A stretch of DNA of 43,522 nucleotides, taken from Microvirga arabica (GTDB taxonomy: Bacteria; Pseudomonadota; Alphaproteobacteria; Rhizobiales; Beijerinckiaceae). The number at the start of each line of letters is the position of its first letter. Positions within the stretch are counted from its first letter, which is position 1. The stretch is from contig NZ_JAFBID010000053.1 of assembly GCF_016811235.1 (NCBI RefSeq), forward strand, positions 1 through 43,522, given 5' to 3'. Shown one piece after another: positions 8,750-16,084 of the stretch. A model generated the notes under the pieces. The model was not told where the DNA came from. It ran no database searches and saw nothing but the letters and a program-made list of their open reading frames with translations. Position numbers and translations under genes: made by a program.

Positions 8750-8911
8750 GAGGCTGGTGAGCAATTATCTTTCCTTTCGGGTGAGGCGACGCAGCAGGAT
8801 GCGGCTCATGGCGAGATAGAGCAGCATCTCGCCGGTTTTGACCAAGCGTTCGTGGTCCTTGGCGAGCCGTCGACTGGTGGTCAACCAGGCGATTGTCCGC
8901 TCAATGGTCTA
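8750..8911 (-). mobile_element. Remnant of a second IS5-type element (right end, inverted)
   Basis: The sequence starts with GAGGCTGGTGAGCAATT at 8750 and reads on as the reverse complement of the 3' part of an IS5 transposase like that at 4753-5583. It is clearly similar but carries many substitutions, so it is a diverged relative, not a recent copy. Similarity ends near 8911 at a junction with the recombinase segment. The TGA just before it (8747-8749) fits a TNA target repeat and also serves as the stop codon of the RTX/SGNH gene. Confidence 0.85.
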
Positions 8912-9041
8912 ATCACAAATGACACGTTCTGCCTGACGCGCATGAGGCAGCTTCAGCTCAGCTGGCCACGAGCGAGCCATCGGCTCCGGCGGGCTGTGGC
9001 GCCCCACCTCCCTGATGAGGTCACTCACCAGGGAGGACAGC

Positions 9042-9269
9042 ATGCAAGGTCACCGGCGACGCGCCTGGCAGGTTCGGCGCACCAGCGTGACGACGCCCAC
9101 CGGCCAGCAGCGCTGGGACCGGGCGTATCAGCTCCTTCTGCAGTGGGCGATGACCTCCTCGGACCCAACCCTGGCACCGGGGTCCCCAATCCTGCCGGAG
9201 GTCTCCCATGCGAGTAGCGATTTACGGCCGCGCCTCGACCAGCCACCAGGTCGACCACCAGACCATTGA
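9042..9269 (+). CDS. Small basic protein preceding the serine recombinase
   Basis: ATG 9042 follows GGGAGG by 5 bases and opens a 75-codon frame beginning MQGHRRRAWQVRR, with TGQQRWDRAYQLLLQWA at about 20-36. It overlaps the recombinase start at 9208 by 62 bases in another frame, as in tightly coupled gene pairs on mobile elements. No domain is recognised. The Arg-rich N-terminus could bind nucleic acid, but this is a guess. The C-terminal part inside the overlap may be unconstrained. Confidence 0.45.
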   Translation: MQGHRRRAWQVRRTSVTTPTGQQRWDRAYQLLLQWAMTSSDPTLAPGSPILPEVSHASSDLRPRLDQPPGRPPDH

Positions 9270-10257
9270 GCAGCAACTCGGACGGCTTTCCGCTCATGTC
9301 CACGCTCATGCCGCCGAGGGCTGGAGCCTCGACCCGGCCCACGTGTTCCGCGACGATGGCTACAGCGGCGCGACCCTCGTCCGCCCGGGGTTGGACCGCT
9401 TGCGCAATGCCGTGAAGGGTCGCGAGATTGACCGCGTACTCGTCACCGCTCCCGACCGCCTCGCCCGCAACTATGTGCACCAGATGGTTCTGCTCGAGGA
9501 GTGGGCGCAGGCCGGATGTGCCTCCGAGTTCCTCGACCGCCCCATGAGCGACGATCCGCATGATCAGCTGCTGCTGCAGATCCGCGGCGCGGTTGCCGAG
9601 TACGAGCGCACGCTGATTGCCGAACGCATGCGCCGCGGCCGGCTCGCCAAGCTGCGCGCCGGCCAGCTGCTGCCCTGGACCTATGCGCCCTATGGCTATC
9701 GCATGAGCCCCGACCGACCACGCGACCCACGCGGCGTCACCACCGATCCGGCGGAGGCGGCCGTCGGGCCGAGCTGTTTGCCCTTTATCCCGAGCCGGGC
9801 ACTTCTCTCATACAGCTTGCCATGCATCTTGATGCCCACGGCGTGCCCACCCGGTCGGGCACACCGCGCTGGTCAAGCCCAACGATCCGAGGCATTCTGC
9901 GCAACACCACCTATACGGAGCAGGTCTATGTGCAACGCACGCGGTATCGCGCTGCCACCCACCGTCGCTCGGCCACCCACCCGATCGGCCGAACTCATGG
10001 CCCCGCCGTGCCGCAGCCGGCTGATACCTGGATTCTGGTCGGACAGGTGCCTGCCGTGGTGAGCCAAGCGCACTTTGACGAGGTGCAGGCCAAGCTGGCG
10101 ACCAACCGCTCCTTCGCGCGGCGCAACAACACCGCCCACCAGTATCTCTTGCGCGCCCTGGTCAGCTGCGGGTGCTGCGGTCTCGCCTGCACGGCACGGG
10201 CCACCAATGGGCGGAACTTCTACTATCTTTGCAGCGGCAAGCCGCATAGCACCGGCT
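9208..10257 (+). pseudogene. Large serine recombinase, frameshifted and truncated
   Basis: ATG 9208 lies 6 bases after GGAGG. The resolvase catalytic domain is clear: VAIYGRAST with the nucleophile Ser, FRDDGYSGATLVRPGLDRL, VTAPDRLARN and AEYERTLIAERMRRG. Near 9766 a base is missing (GTCGGGCC where GTCGTGGCC is expected). The frame shifts and the recombinase domain continues in the +3 frame as AELFALYPEPGTS to GILRNTTYTEQVYV and a zinc ribbon CGCCGLACTARATNGRNFYYLC. Homology ends near 10257, where a transposase tail begins. Such enzymes mediate site-specific excision or integration. This copy should be inactive. Confidence 0.85.
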
Positions 10258-10274
10258 CGCACCGCGCCACGGGC

Positions 10275-10686
10275 TGCCGGGACGCTGGCCGGGGCCTTCG
10301 CTCATTTCCAGAAGGTGACGCGCAGCTATTGGCCCGGCCTGTTCCACGCCTATGCGGTGCCGGACCTGCCGCGCACCAACAACGATCTCGAACAGCTCTT
10401 CGGCTCACAGCGCTATCACGAGCGGCGTGCGACCGGGCGCAAGACAGCGGCCCCCGGTGCGGTACTGCGCCGCTCGGTCCGGCTGATCGCCGCGACCGCG
10501 ACGCGCGTGCAGGCTCCGACGGCACGAGACCTGGGCGCCGCGAACCGGGAGCACTGGAGGAACTTGCGTCAGCGTCTGGAGAGAGGTCGCCGCGCGCGAA
10601 CCCTGCGCACCCGCTTTCGGCACGATCCCGCCGCCTACCTGGCGGCTCTCGAACAGCAGGCCTGCCAGTTCGCTTTGCCATCCTAG
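10275..10686 (+). pseudogene. C-terminal fragment of an unclassified transposase
   Basis: In the +1 frame the sequence reads HFQKVTRSYWPGLFHAYA then LPRTNNDLEQLFGSQRYHERRATGR and RRSVRLIAATATRV, ending with TAG at 10684-10686. The TNNDLEQLFG...RYHERR block marks a transposase family found mainly in Chloroflexi and Rhizobiales mobile DNA. The N-terminal two thirds are missing and replaced by recombinase sequence, so this is a deletion or recombination scar. Confidence 0.7.
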
Positions 10687-10892
10687 AAAAAAAGGCGCAG
10701 CGGGAGCATCGCACGCTTCTCCTCTGGGATGAGACCGGCCACAGCTTCCGTGCCCGGCCGGGCACAACCTGGGCGCGGCGCGGAATAACCCCGGTGCTCC
10801 TCCAGCGGGTGAGCAAGCGGCGAGAGGTGTCGAGCATCGTGGCAATCACGCCTGACGGGCGGCTGTATGCCCGCCACTTCCGCACCAGCATC
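10687..10892 (+). pseudogene. IS630-family transposase, first fragment (split by IS66)
   Basis: The frame EHRTLLLWDETGHSFRARPG then TWARRGITPVLLQRVSKRREVSS and VAITPDGRLYARHFRTSI is the start of the IS630 DDE domain, with the first Asp in LWDET. The helix-turn-helix N-terminus is absent. The fragment stops exactly at the IS66 target duplication CCAGCATC. The same codon frame resumes at 13815. Confidence 0.88.
10885..10892 (+). repeat. 8-bp target duplication, left copy (CCAGCATC)
   Basis: CCAGCATC here and at 13807-13814 flank the IS66 element exactly; 8 bp is the usual IS66 target duplication. Confidence 0.93.
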
Positions 10893-10947
10893 GTACGCAT
10901 CCGAGGAGGGACGCGGGATAAAGCCTCGCGCGTAAACGGGATCTTGG

Positions 10948-11199
10948 CTAATCTTGGTGCGGCTTTTGAGATGCGGCGTCCCTGCGAGCCTCGATGATGT
11001 ATTTGAGGTTGTCGATGCCATCTTCGGTGAAGAGGACAATATGCTCGGTCAATTCGGAGGCTGGAAAGGTGTCGTAGGCACTGAGGCAGCCATCTTCCGG
11101 GAACATCTCGATGGAGCACTCGTGCAGGAAGTCCTCATCTTCACCGAGCATGTCAGCCACGTATTTCAGCGTGTACAGAGTTGAGTTGCGATATCCCAT
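10948..11199 (-). CDS. Small acidic passenger protein of the IS66 element
   Basis: This 83-residue protein begins MGYRNSTLYTLKYVADMLGE, followed by DEDFLHECSIEMFPEDGCLSAYD and IVLFTEDGIDNLKYIIEARR. The ATG at 11199 lies 20 bases after the tnpC stop and is preceded by GGGA, so it is probably cotranslated with tnpC. An upstream extension to 11271 would overlap tnpC and is not favoured. It is acidic with predicted helices. No domain is recognised. Its place inside the element, before the left terminal repeat, marks it as transposon-borne, perhaps a regulator or fitness gene. Confidence 0.65.
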   Translation of the reverse strand: MGYRNSTLYTLKYVADMLGEDEDFLHECSIEMFPEDGCLSAYDTFPASELTEHIVLFTEDGIDNLKYIIEARRDAASQKPHQD

Positions 11200-11219
11200 T
11201 CGTCGATCCCTTTTTTCTG

Positions 11220-12905
11220 TCAGGCGGCGAGTTGAGATGCAGGCAACAGGGCCAGCCGTCGGCTTCTCCACTCCCAGGGAAGCAATTCGTGCAGGCGGAC
11301 GACAGGAAGATCGGCGATACGGGCCAGCACGTCGGCGAGCCAGGCTTTTGGATCGACGTCGTTGAGACGACAGGTCGTGATGAGGGTGAGCATGACGGCG
11401 GCCCGATCGGCTCCACGCTGGGAACCGGCGAAGGTCCAGTTGCGGCGCCCCAGGGCGATCCCTCTCAAGGCCCGTTCGGCGGCATTCTTCGTGAGACAGA
11501 CCCGGCCATCCTCCAGGAAGCGGGCAAAGCCATCCCAGCGCTGCAGCATGTAGTCAATGGCCCCGATCACCTCGGACGATCGGGTGAGCGTGGCACGCTC
11601 CCGCTTCAGCCATTCGTACATGTCGTCGAACAGCAGCTTGCTTTTCTCCCGCCGCACAGCCACTCGTTCTGTGGCGCTCAAGCCGTTGATCTGACGCTCG
11701 ATGTCAAACAGCGCGTCGAACCGCTTGACAGCTTCCAACGCGATCGGGGAGATCGGCTTACCGCTTCTTTTGCGATCCCGAGCCCTTTTCTCGATATCGG
11801 CCAGTTCAAAGAATTTCCGCCGCGCATGCGCGTGGCAGAAGGCAAAGGTAATGGGCACCGCTTTCTGTTCGGCAACACTGATCGGCTCGAAGCCATTGTA
11901 ACAATCACTCTGCAGAATGCCGCCATACCCGACCAGGTGTTTCTGCGGATGTTCGCCGCGACGGTCGCTCGAAGCGTAGTAGACCGCTGCCGAAGCCGTG
12001 CCGCCCCCGAAGGGCTGGTCATCCCGCACGTAGCTCCAGATGCGCCCGGTCGTGCACTTGCTTTTGGCCCGGATGGGAATGGTCGTACCGTCGCCGTGAA
12101 GGCGCTCGGCCGCAAAGACATGCTTCTCGATCAGATCGAAGACCGGCATGAGCGCGCAGGTTCCAAACCCGACCTGATCGGCCAGCGTCGAGGTCGAAAG
12201 CGCGATGCCCTCGCATGTGAACCGGGCGCTCTGGCGATTGAGCGGACTGTGCATGCCGAACTTGTCGAAGAGGATCGTCGCTAGCAGATGAGGACCGATG
12301 AAGCCGCGCGGCGTGGCATGGAACGGCGCCGGCGGCTGGCTGATCGCCTCGCAATCCCGGCAGCTGAACTTCTCCCGCACCGTCTCGATCACTTTGAACC
12401 GACGCGGGATCTCCTCCAGCGTCTCGGTGATGTCCTCGCCCAGTTTCGACAGGCGCGAGCCACCGCAGCAGGCACAGGTCGCCGGGGGAGCGATCACCAC
12501 GCGTTCGCGCTCGATATCCTCCGGCCAGGGCTTTCGGACCGGCCGCCGGCGCATAAACGGGCGCCCGTATGAGCTCTTGGCGGCGGCCTGCGCCGCAACC
12601 TCATCCTCGGTCGCCGCTATCACCAGTTCTTCGAGCTGCAATTCCAGCTGGTCGATCAGTCGCGCCGCGCGCTCGGAGCGCTGGCCGCGCAGTTCGCGCT
12701 TCAGCTTTTCGATCGCCAGTTCCAGACGGGCGATCAGGGCCTCGCTGTCGGACAACAGGGCCCGCGCCTTGGCGGCTTGCGCCACAGCCCTGTCCCTCTC
12801 GGCGACAACGACATCCCGTTCAGCCTGCAACACCTCACGCTCGGACAGCAGCGCCAGATAGGCGCTCGCAAGGTCTTCCGGAAGATCGTCAGGCTTCGAA
12901 GGCAT
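11220..12905 (-). CDS. tnpC: IS66 transposase TnpC
   Basis: This 561-residue protein matches full-length IS66 transposases. Order: an N-terminal coiled coil of Glu/Arg/Ala heptads (about 20-95), a zinc-finger-like segment PPATCACCGGSRLSKLG, then FSCRDCEAISQPPAP. The DDE domain follows, with LHGDGTTI, QSDCYNGF and KNAAERALRGIALGRRNW carrying the catalytic acids. A C-terminal SRHELLP-like tail (VVRLHELLPWEW) completes it. It catalyses cutting and joining of element ends, with TnpA and TnpB as accessory proteins. No frame damage is seen. Confidence 0.96.
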   Translation of the reverse strand: MPSKPDDLPEDLASAYLALLSEREVLQAERDVVVAERDRAVAQAAKARALLSDSEALIARLELAIEKLKRELRGQRSERAARLIDQLELQLEELVIAATEDEVAAQAAAKSSYGRPFMRRRPVRKPWPEDIERERVVIAPPATCACCGGSRLSKLGEDITETLEEIPRRFKVIETVREKFSCRDCEAISQPPAPFHATPRGFIGPHLLATILFDKFGMHSPLNRQSARFTCEGIALSTSTLADQVGFGTCALMPVFDLIEKHVFAAERLHGDGTTIPIRAKSKCTTGRIWSYVRDDQPFGGGTASAAVYYASSDRRGEHPQKHLVGYGGILQSDCYNGFEPISVAEQKAVPITFAFCHAHARRKFFELADIEKRARDRKRSGKPISPIALEAVKRFDALFDIERQINGLSATERVAVRREKSKLLFDDMYEWLKRERATLTRSSEVIGAIDYMLQRWDGFARFLEDGRVCLTKNAAERALRGIALGRRNWTFAGSQRGADRAAVMLTLITTCRLNDVDPKAWLADVLARIADLPVVRLHELLPWEWRSRRLALLPASQLAA

Positions 12906-12950
12906 GACGCCATTCGATCAGAATTGCCCTGTCTTTTCAATCGAAAGGTG

Positions 12951-13298
12951 CTAGCCAACCCGTGTCGGACGCCAGGTTTCCTGAGGGGCACGCCAGTCGA
13001 TTCCGGACAGCAAATAAGACAGTTGCGCCGGCGAGATCGTCACGACGCCATCGGCCGCTGACGGCCAGATGAACCGGCCGCGCTCGAGGCGCTTCGTGAA
13101 CAGGCATGCCGCCTGGGAATCGTGCCAAATCACTTTGATCAGATCGCCGCGACGGCCCCGGAAGCAAAACACATGACCGCTGAGAGGATCATGCTTCAAG
13201 ACTTCCTGCACCTGCAGGGCCAACGATGGAAAGCCCCGTCTCATGTCGGTATAGCCCGTCGCCAGCCATACCCGAACGCCGGTTGGGATGGGGATCAT
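12951..13298 (-). CDS. tnpB: IS66 accessory protein TnpB
   Basis: This 115-residue protein has the TnpB signature TGYTDMRRGFPSLALQVQ, HVFCFRGRRGDLIKVIWHD and RFIWP. Its start overlaps the tnpA stop by 4 bases, indicating translational coupling. TnpB is required for transposition in IS66 systems, though its biochemical role is unclear. The length is typical. Confidence 0.95.
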   Translation of the reverse strand: MIPIPTGVRVWLATGYTDMRRGFPSLALQVQEVLKHDPLSGHVFCFRGRRGDLIKVIWHDSQAACLFTKRLERGRFIWPSAADGVVTISPAQLSYLLSGIDWRAPQETWRPTRVG

Positions 13299-13735
13299 CG
13301 CAGCGCCTCAAGACCCTGGATGATCCGCAGCAGCGCATCGACGTCGACATCCCGGTCGACGATCACACGCCGCCCATTCGCCGTGACGACCTCCATCCGA
13401 CCGAGGCCGCGTGGGGGATGCGGCACCGGCGCAGTCAGCGAAGGCTCCAAGGACGCGCGAGCGTCCGGAACGACCAGGGCGGGCACAAACCCCTCCCATG
13501 AACCAGCGCCAAGCCGTCCTTCTCTTTGCGCCTTGCGCCAGCTGTTCAATTGGAAGCGGGTGATCCCGTGCCGGCGCGCCGTGGCCGACACCTGCTTTGG
13601 CTCACGGTAGCTCTCCGCAACAATCGCCAGCTTCGCTTCATCGCTGAACCGGCGGCGACGACCAGTGTCGACCACGTCCAAGCGGCTGACCGGCTCACGA
13701 TCCCTGATAATGTCCATGGCTACTACACCGTCCAT
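13295..13735 (-). CDS. tnpA: IS66 accessory protein TnpA (DNA-binding)
   Basis: This 146-residue protein has an IS3/IS66-type helix-turn-helix, RRRFSDEAKLAIVAESYREP then VSATARRHGITRFQLNSWRK, at about residues 25-70. A C-terminal part with VVTANGRRVIVDRDVDVDAL is typical of TnpA. ATG 13735 and ATG 13717 are both possible starts; neither has a strong ribosome site. It probably recognises the element ends. Confidence 0.92.
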   Translation of the reverse strand: MDGVVAMDIIRDREPVSRLDVVDTGRRRRFSDEAKLAIVAESYREPKQVSATARRHGITRFQLNSWRKAQREGRLGAGSWEGFVPALVVPDARASLEPSLTAPVPHPPRGLGRMEVVTANGRRVIVDRDVDVDALLRIIQGLEALR

Positions 13736-13806
13736 ATTGACGTCGGTATAGCCAGTGCTCTTCCAAATGCCTCACTTCCAAAAGGCGGCCCAGCTCGGAT
13801 GCGTAC

Positions 13807-13814
13807 CCAGCATC
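13807..13814 (+). repeat. 8-bp target duplication, right copy (CCAGCATC)
   Basis: Right-hand copy of the IS66 target duplication, directly after the terminal repeat that ends at 13806. Confidence 0.93.
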
Positions 13815-14165
13815 TCAAGTGAGACCGTGATCTCGGCTCTGCGCTGCTCCCGGAGACAGATCGGCACGCCGCTGCTGGTGGTCTGGGACCGGCTCAACGC
13901 ACACCGGTCAAAGCTCACCAGCGCTTTCATCGCGACCCAACCGCAGGACTTTGCCGTGGCCTACCTGCCGGCCTATGCACTCGAGCTCAATCCGGAGGAG
14001 CAGTGCAATGCGTTCGTCAAACGAGCCATGGAGAATGCGCTGCCTGGATCAGTCGCCGATCTCCACCGTCTGGCGCGCCGCGAGTTCGCCCGCCTGAAAC
14101 GCCGACCTGAGATGATCGCCCGCTTCTTTCGGCACGCAGGTCTCTCTGTTACAAGCCTTCCGTGA
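13815..14165 (+). pseudogene. IS630-family transposase, second fragment
   Basis: This continues the frame of 10687-10892 in phase (…RTSI then SSETVISALR). It holds the second and third catalytic residues in LLVVWDRLNAHRS and LNPEEQCNAFVKRAMENALPG, ends FFRHAGLSVTSLP and stops at TGA 14163-14165. The joined product is still missing its N-terminal DNA-binding part, so the IS630 element was already damaged or rearranged at its left end. Confidence 0.88.
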
Positions 14166-14236
14166 AGATAATTAGGCGCGATCATGCATGCAGTCGTCTC
14201 GAAAGTCTGGCTACTGTTGACGCCTCACTAGTAGGA

Positions 14237-15457
14237 TCACCGGGAATGCACGTCAGATGCGAGACTGGTGTGGACGATACGGTTTGAGAAGCTTTTCAGT
14301 GATCTGCTGACCCATTTGTGCATGTGGCGCTCGAGGCGGGTCGCAAACCAGTAGCTGACGGCAACGCAGACGCCGGTTGCGGCTACAGCGGCGCCCCAGC
14401 GGTCAAGGCCAGCCTCATATAAGCGCCCGAGAACCCATGCACCGGCGATATTATGAACGAGATAGAGCGGGTATGTGACCAGGCCTAAAGCACGCGCCCT
14501 CTGGCGCACGCGCTCGGAAGCGATATTGCGCTTCTCGTAGGCCAGCGACAGGGCACACGCAGCGCAGCAGAGAAGCCAGATGAGAGCGGGAACGAGCATA
14601 TTCTGCTGCAGCTCTGTGACGGCCACTGAGCGACTTGCCTTTGCCACGATAGCTCCGAATGAACACAGGCCCGTGAGGGCGAGATAAGCCGAGCGCTCCA
14701 CGGTGAGGCCGCGGGTGAACACCTCGTAAGCAAACATCCCAAGCAGAAAAAATGACCCGGTCGTAACAAGCATCGGACCGAACATGTATCTGTGGAGAAT
14801 GTATTCTACAGCGGTCCCAAGCAACCCGAGGTCGAAAAAGAAGGTGTTGACCGCCACCAGGGTCCAGAACAGCGCGAGGACCTGGGCTACGATGCGGGTG
14901 AACAGAAATAACCTCGTGATCTGGTTGGTGGCAAGAACGGCAAAGATGACGGAATAGAACACCAGTTCCACGGTCAAGGTCCAGATCACGCCGTCGATCC
15001 AGGGACCGCTGGGGAGCAGCACCAGCGCCCTTGCCCAGCGGTAGAACGCCTCGCCGGGTGTAAGCAATCCCTCCCCCAGCACCACGATGAGCGACAGCGT
15101 CGAGAAAACCAATAGCGCCGGAAGAAGTCGGGCCGCTCGCTCGATTGCGAAGTCGGTGGCGGACTTTCCAACCGCAGACATGGTGATCACAAAGCCTGAG
15201 ATCACAAAGAAGAGCTCGGCGCCCACCCAGCCCCACCATGTGAATGCGATGGCTTCGGAGTAGGTTACCTCAGCCCCAACCGCATCCCGAACGCCACCCC
15301 AGCCGGCCGGTTCGATCCATGAGAGGAAGAAGTAATGGAAGCAGACCACAAGTAACGCAGCGATGAAGCGCAGGACATCTAGGCCAATCACCGTCCGGCG
15401 CACCGGTACTGTAATTGCTACGTGGCGCTCGGGGAACAACGGCAAAGGTCCCTTCAC
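14237..15457 (-). CDS. Acyltransferase 3 family membrane protein (OafA/YrhL-like)
   Basis: This 406-residue integral membrane protein has the acyltransferase-3 start GLDVLRFIAALLVVCFHYFF, with the conserved Arg30 and His41. WWGWVGAELFFVISGFVI and about ten predicted hydrophobic segments follow. The family transfers acetyl or other acyl groups from the cytoplasm to exported polysaccharides. The GTG start at 15457 follows AAGGGG by 7 bases. A late LVTYPLYLVHN motif, usual for the family, is present. It sits alone between IS fragments and may belong functionally with the upstream polysaccharide genes and the SGNH esterase. The substrate is unknown. Confidence 0.9.
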   Translation of the reverse strand: MKGPLPLFPERHVAITVPVRRTVIGLDVLRFIAALLVVCFHYFFLSWIEPAGWGGVRDAVGAEVTYSEAIAFTWWGWVGAELFFVISGFVITMSAVGKSATDFAIERAARLLPALLVFSTLSLIVVLGEGLLTPGEAFYRWARALVLLPSGPWIDGVIWTLTVELVFYSVIFAVLATNQITRLFLFTRIVAQVLALFWTLVAVNTFFFDLGLLGTAVEYILHRYMFGPMLVTTGSFFLLGMFAYEVFTRGLTVERSAYLALTGLCSFGAIVAKASRSVAVTELQQNMLVPALIWLLCCAACALSLAYEKRNIASERVRQRARALGLVTYPLYLVHNIAGAWVLGRLYEAGLDRWGAAVAATGVCVAVSYWFATRLERHMHKWVSRSLKSFSNRIVHTSLASDVHSR

Positions 15458-15986
15458 TGTAAACCCCTTATCCTCGTGGATCAGGCAGCAACAAGTGGCG
15501 CAACTTTATCCAAATGCGAACTGCGCACGCGAATCGAGTGGACGCACAGAAGCCCAACGGTGGGACCTCACGTCGCCCAGCACAATACATCAGACGGAGT
15601 AACAATATAGAGAGCCAACCGTGTGAATCCAAAGACCTGCTGATCATGCCAGTTCACACATCGTTACCCTCATATCGAGCCAATGAGCCGACTGACTCAA
15701 GCAACTCAGAGTTGCCAATTGAGGTGCAGGTACATGAATTTTCACCAGTGTCTAGAAGCTTATACCCCGTCCGCGGAATCTGGAAGGAAACCGTTGTTCT
15801 AAAAGGAACACCTTGTGCTTAGATTATGATCTCAACTGAAACTGCTATGCGCCCTCACCCAGCGCTAGGCGGTGTGGACGTGTGTGGACGTGTGTGGACA
15901 TTGGATAATCGGTGGTGGCACGAGAGCTCTGGCGGAGACGCCGATCAGACGACAGTCTGATTGGCCCACAGAGCAGGAGCAGACAA
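15458..15986. other. Intergenic stretch with a short tandem repeat
   Basis: About 530 bases. A plus-strand open frame reaching to 15822 (from ATG 15646, 58 codons, MPVHTSLPSYRAN...) has no known motif and may be a gene fragment. A GTGTGGACGT tandem repeat lies at 15872-15899. Sequence from about 15900 to 15986 is probably the left end of the IS110 remnant. Confidence 0.4.
15872..15899 (+). repeat. 10-bp tandem repeat, 2.8 copies
   Basis: GTGTGGACGT occurs at 15872-15881 and 15882-15891, with a partial GTGTGGAC at 15892-15899. It sits just outside the IS110-like segment. Confidence 0.85.
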
Positions 15987-16060
15987 TGACCCACTACGCC
16001 GGCCCGGATGTGCCACAAAAGGAGACCACGATCTGCATCGTGGATGAGCAGGATCACCCC
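15987..16060 (+). pseudogene. IS110-family transposase, N-terminal stub
   Basis: ATG 15987 opens MTHYAGPDVPQKETTICIVDE, the DEDD-transposase N-terminus of IS110 (usual form MxHYVGLDVSxKxTxICVVD, with the first catalytic Asp). Similarity is lost after about 25 residues, near the left edge of the IS256 element. Only the stub remains. Confidence 0.75.
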
Positions 16061-16084
16061 CGCTTCTGTGGTGCCGTCGCGAGC

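Larger units (their letters stand above)
10893..13806 (-). mobile_element. Complete IS66-family element
   Basis: The 2914-bp element is bounded by the 13-bp perfect inverted repeat GTACGCATCCGAG (10893-10905) and its complement (13794-13806), with CCAGCATC duplicated on both sides. It carries tnpA, tnpB and tnpC on the minus strand plus a small passenger gene. All frames are open and the TnpC catalytic residues are present. It interrupts an IS630 transposase, and removing it with one target copy restores that frame. It appears recent and potentially active. Confidence 0.95.

Noticed and set aside
11181..12284. Long plus-strand open frame of 367 codons
   Set aside because: It is the antisense shadow of IS66 tnpC, which has clear catalytic motifs on the other strand.
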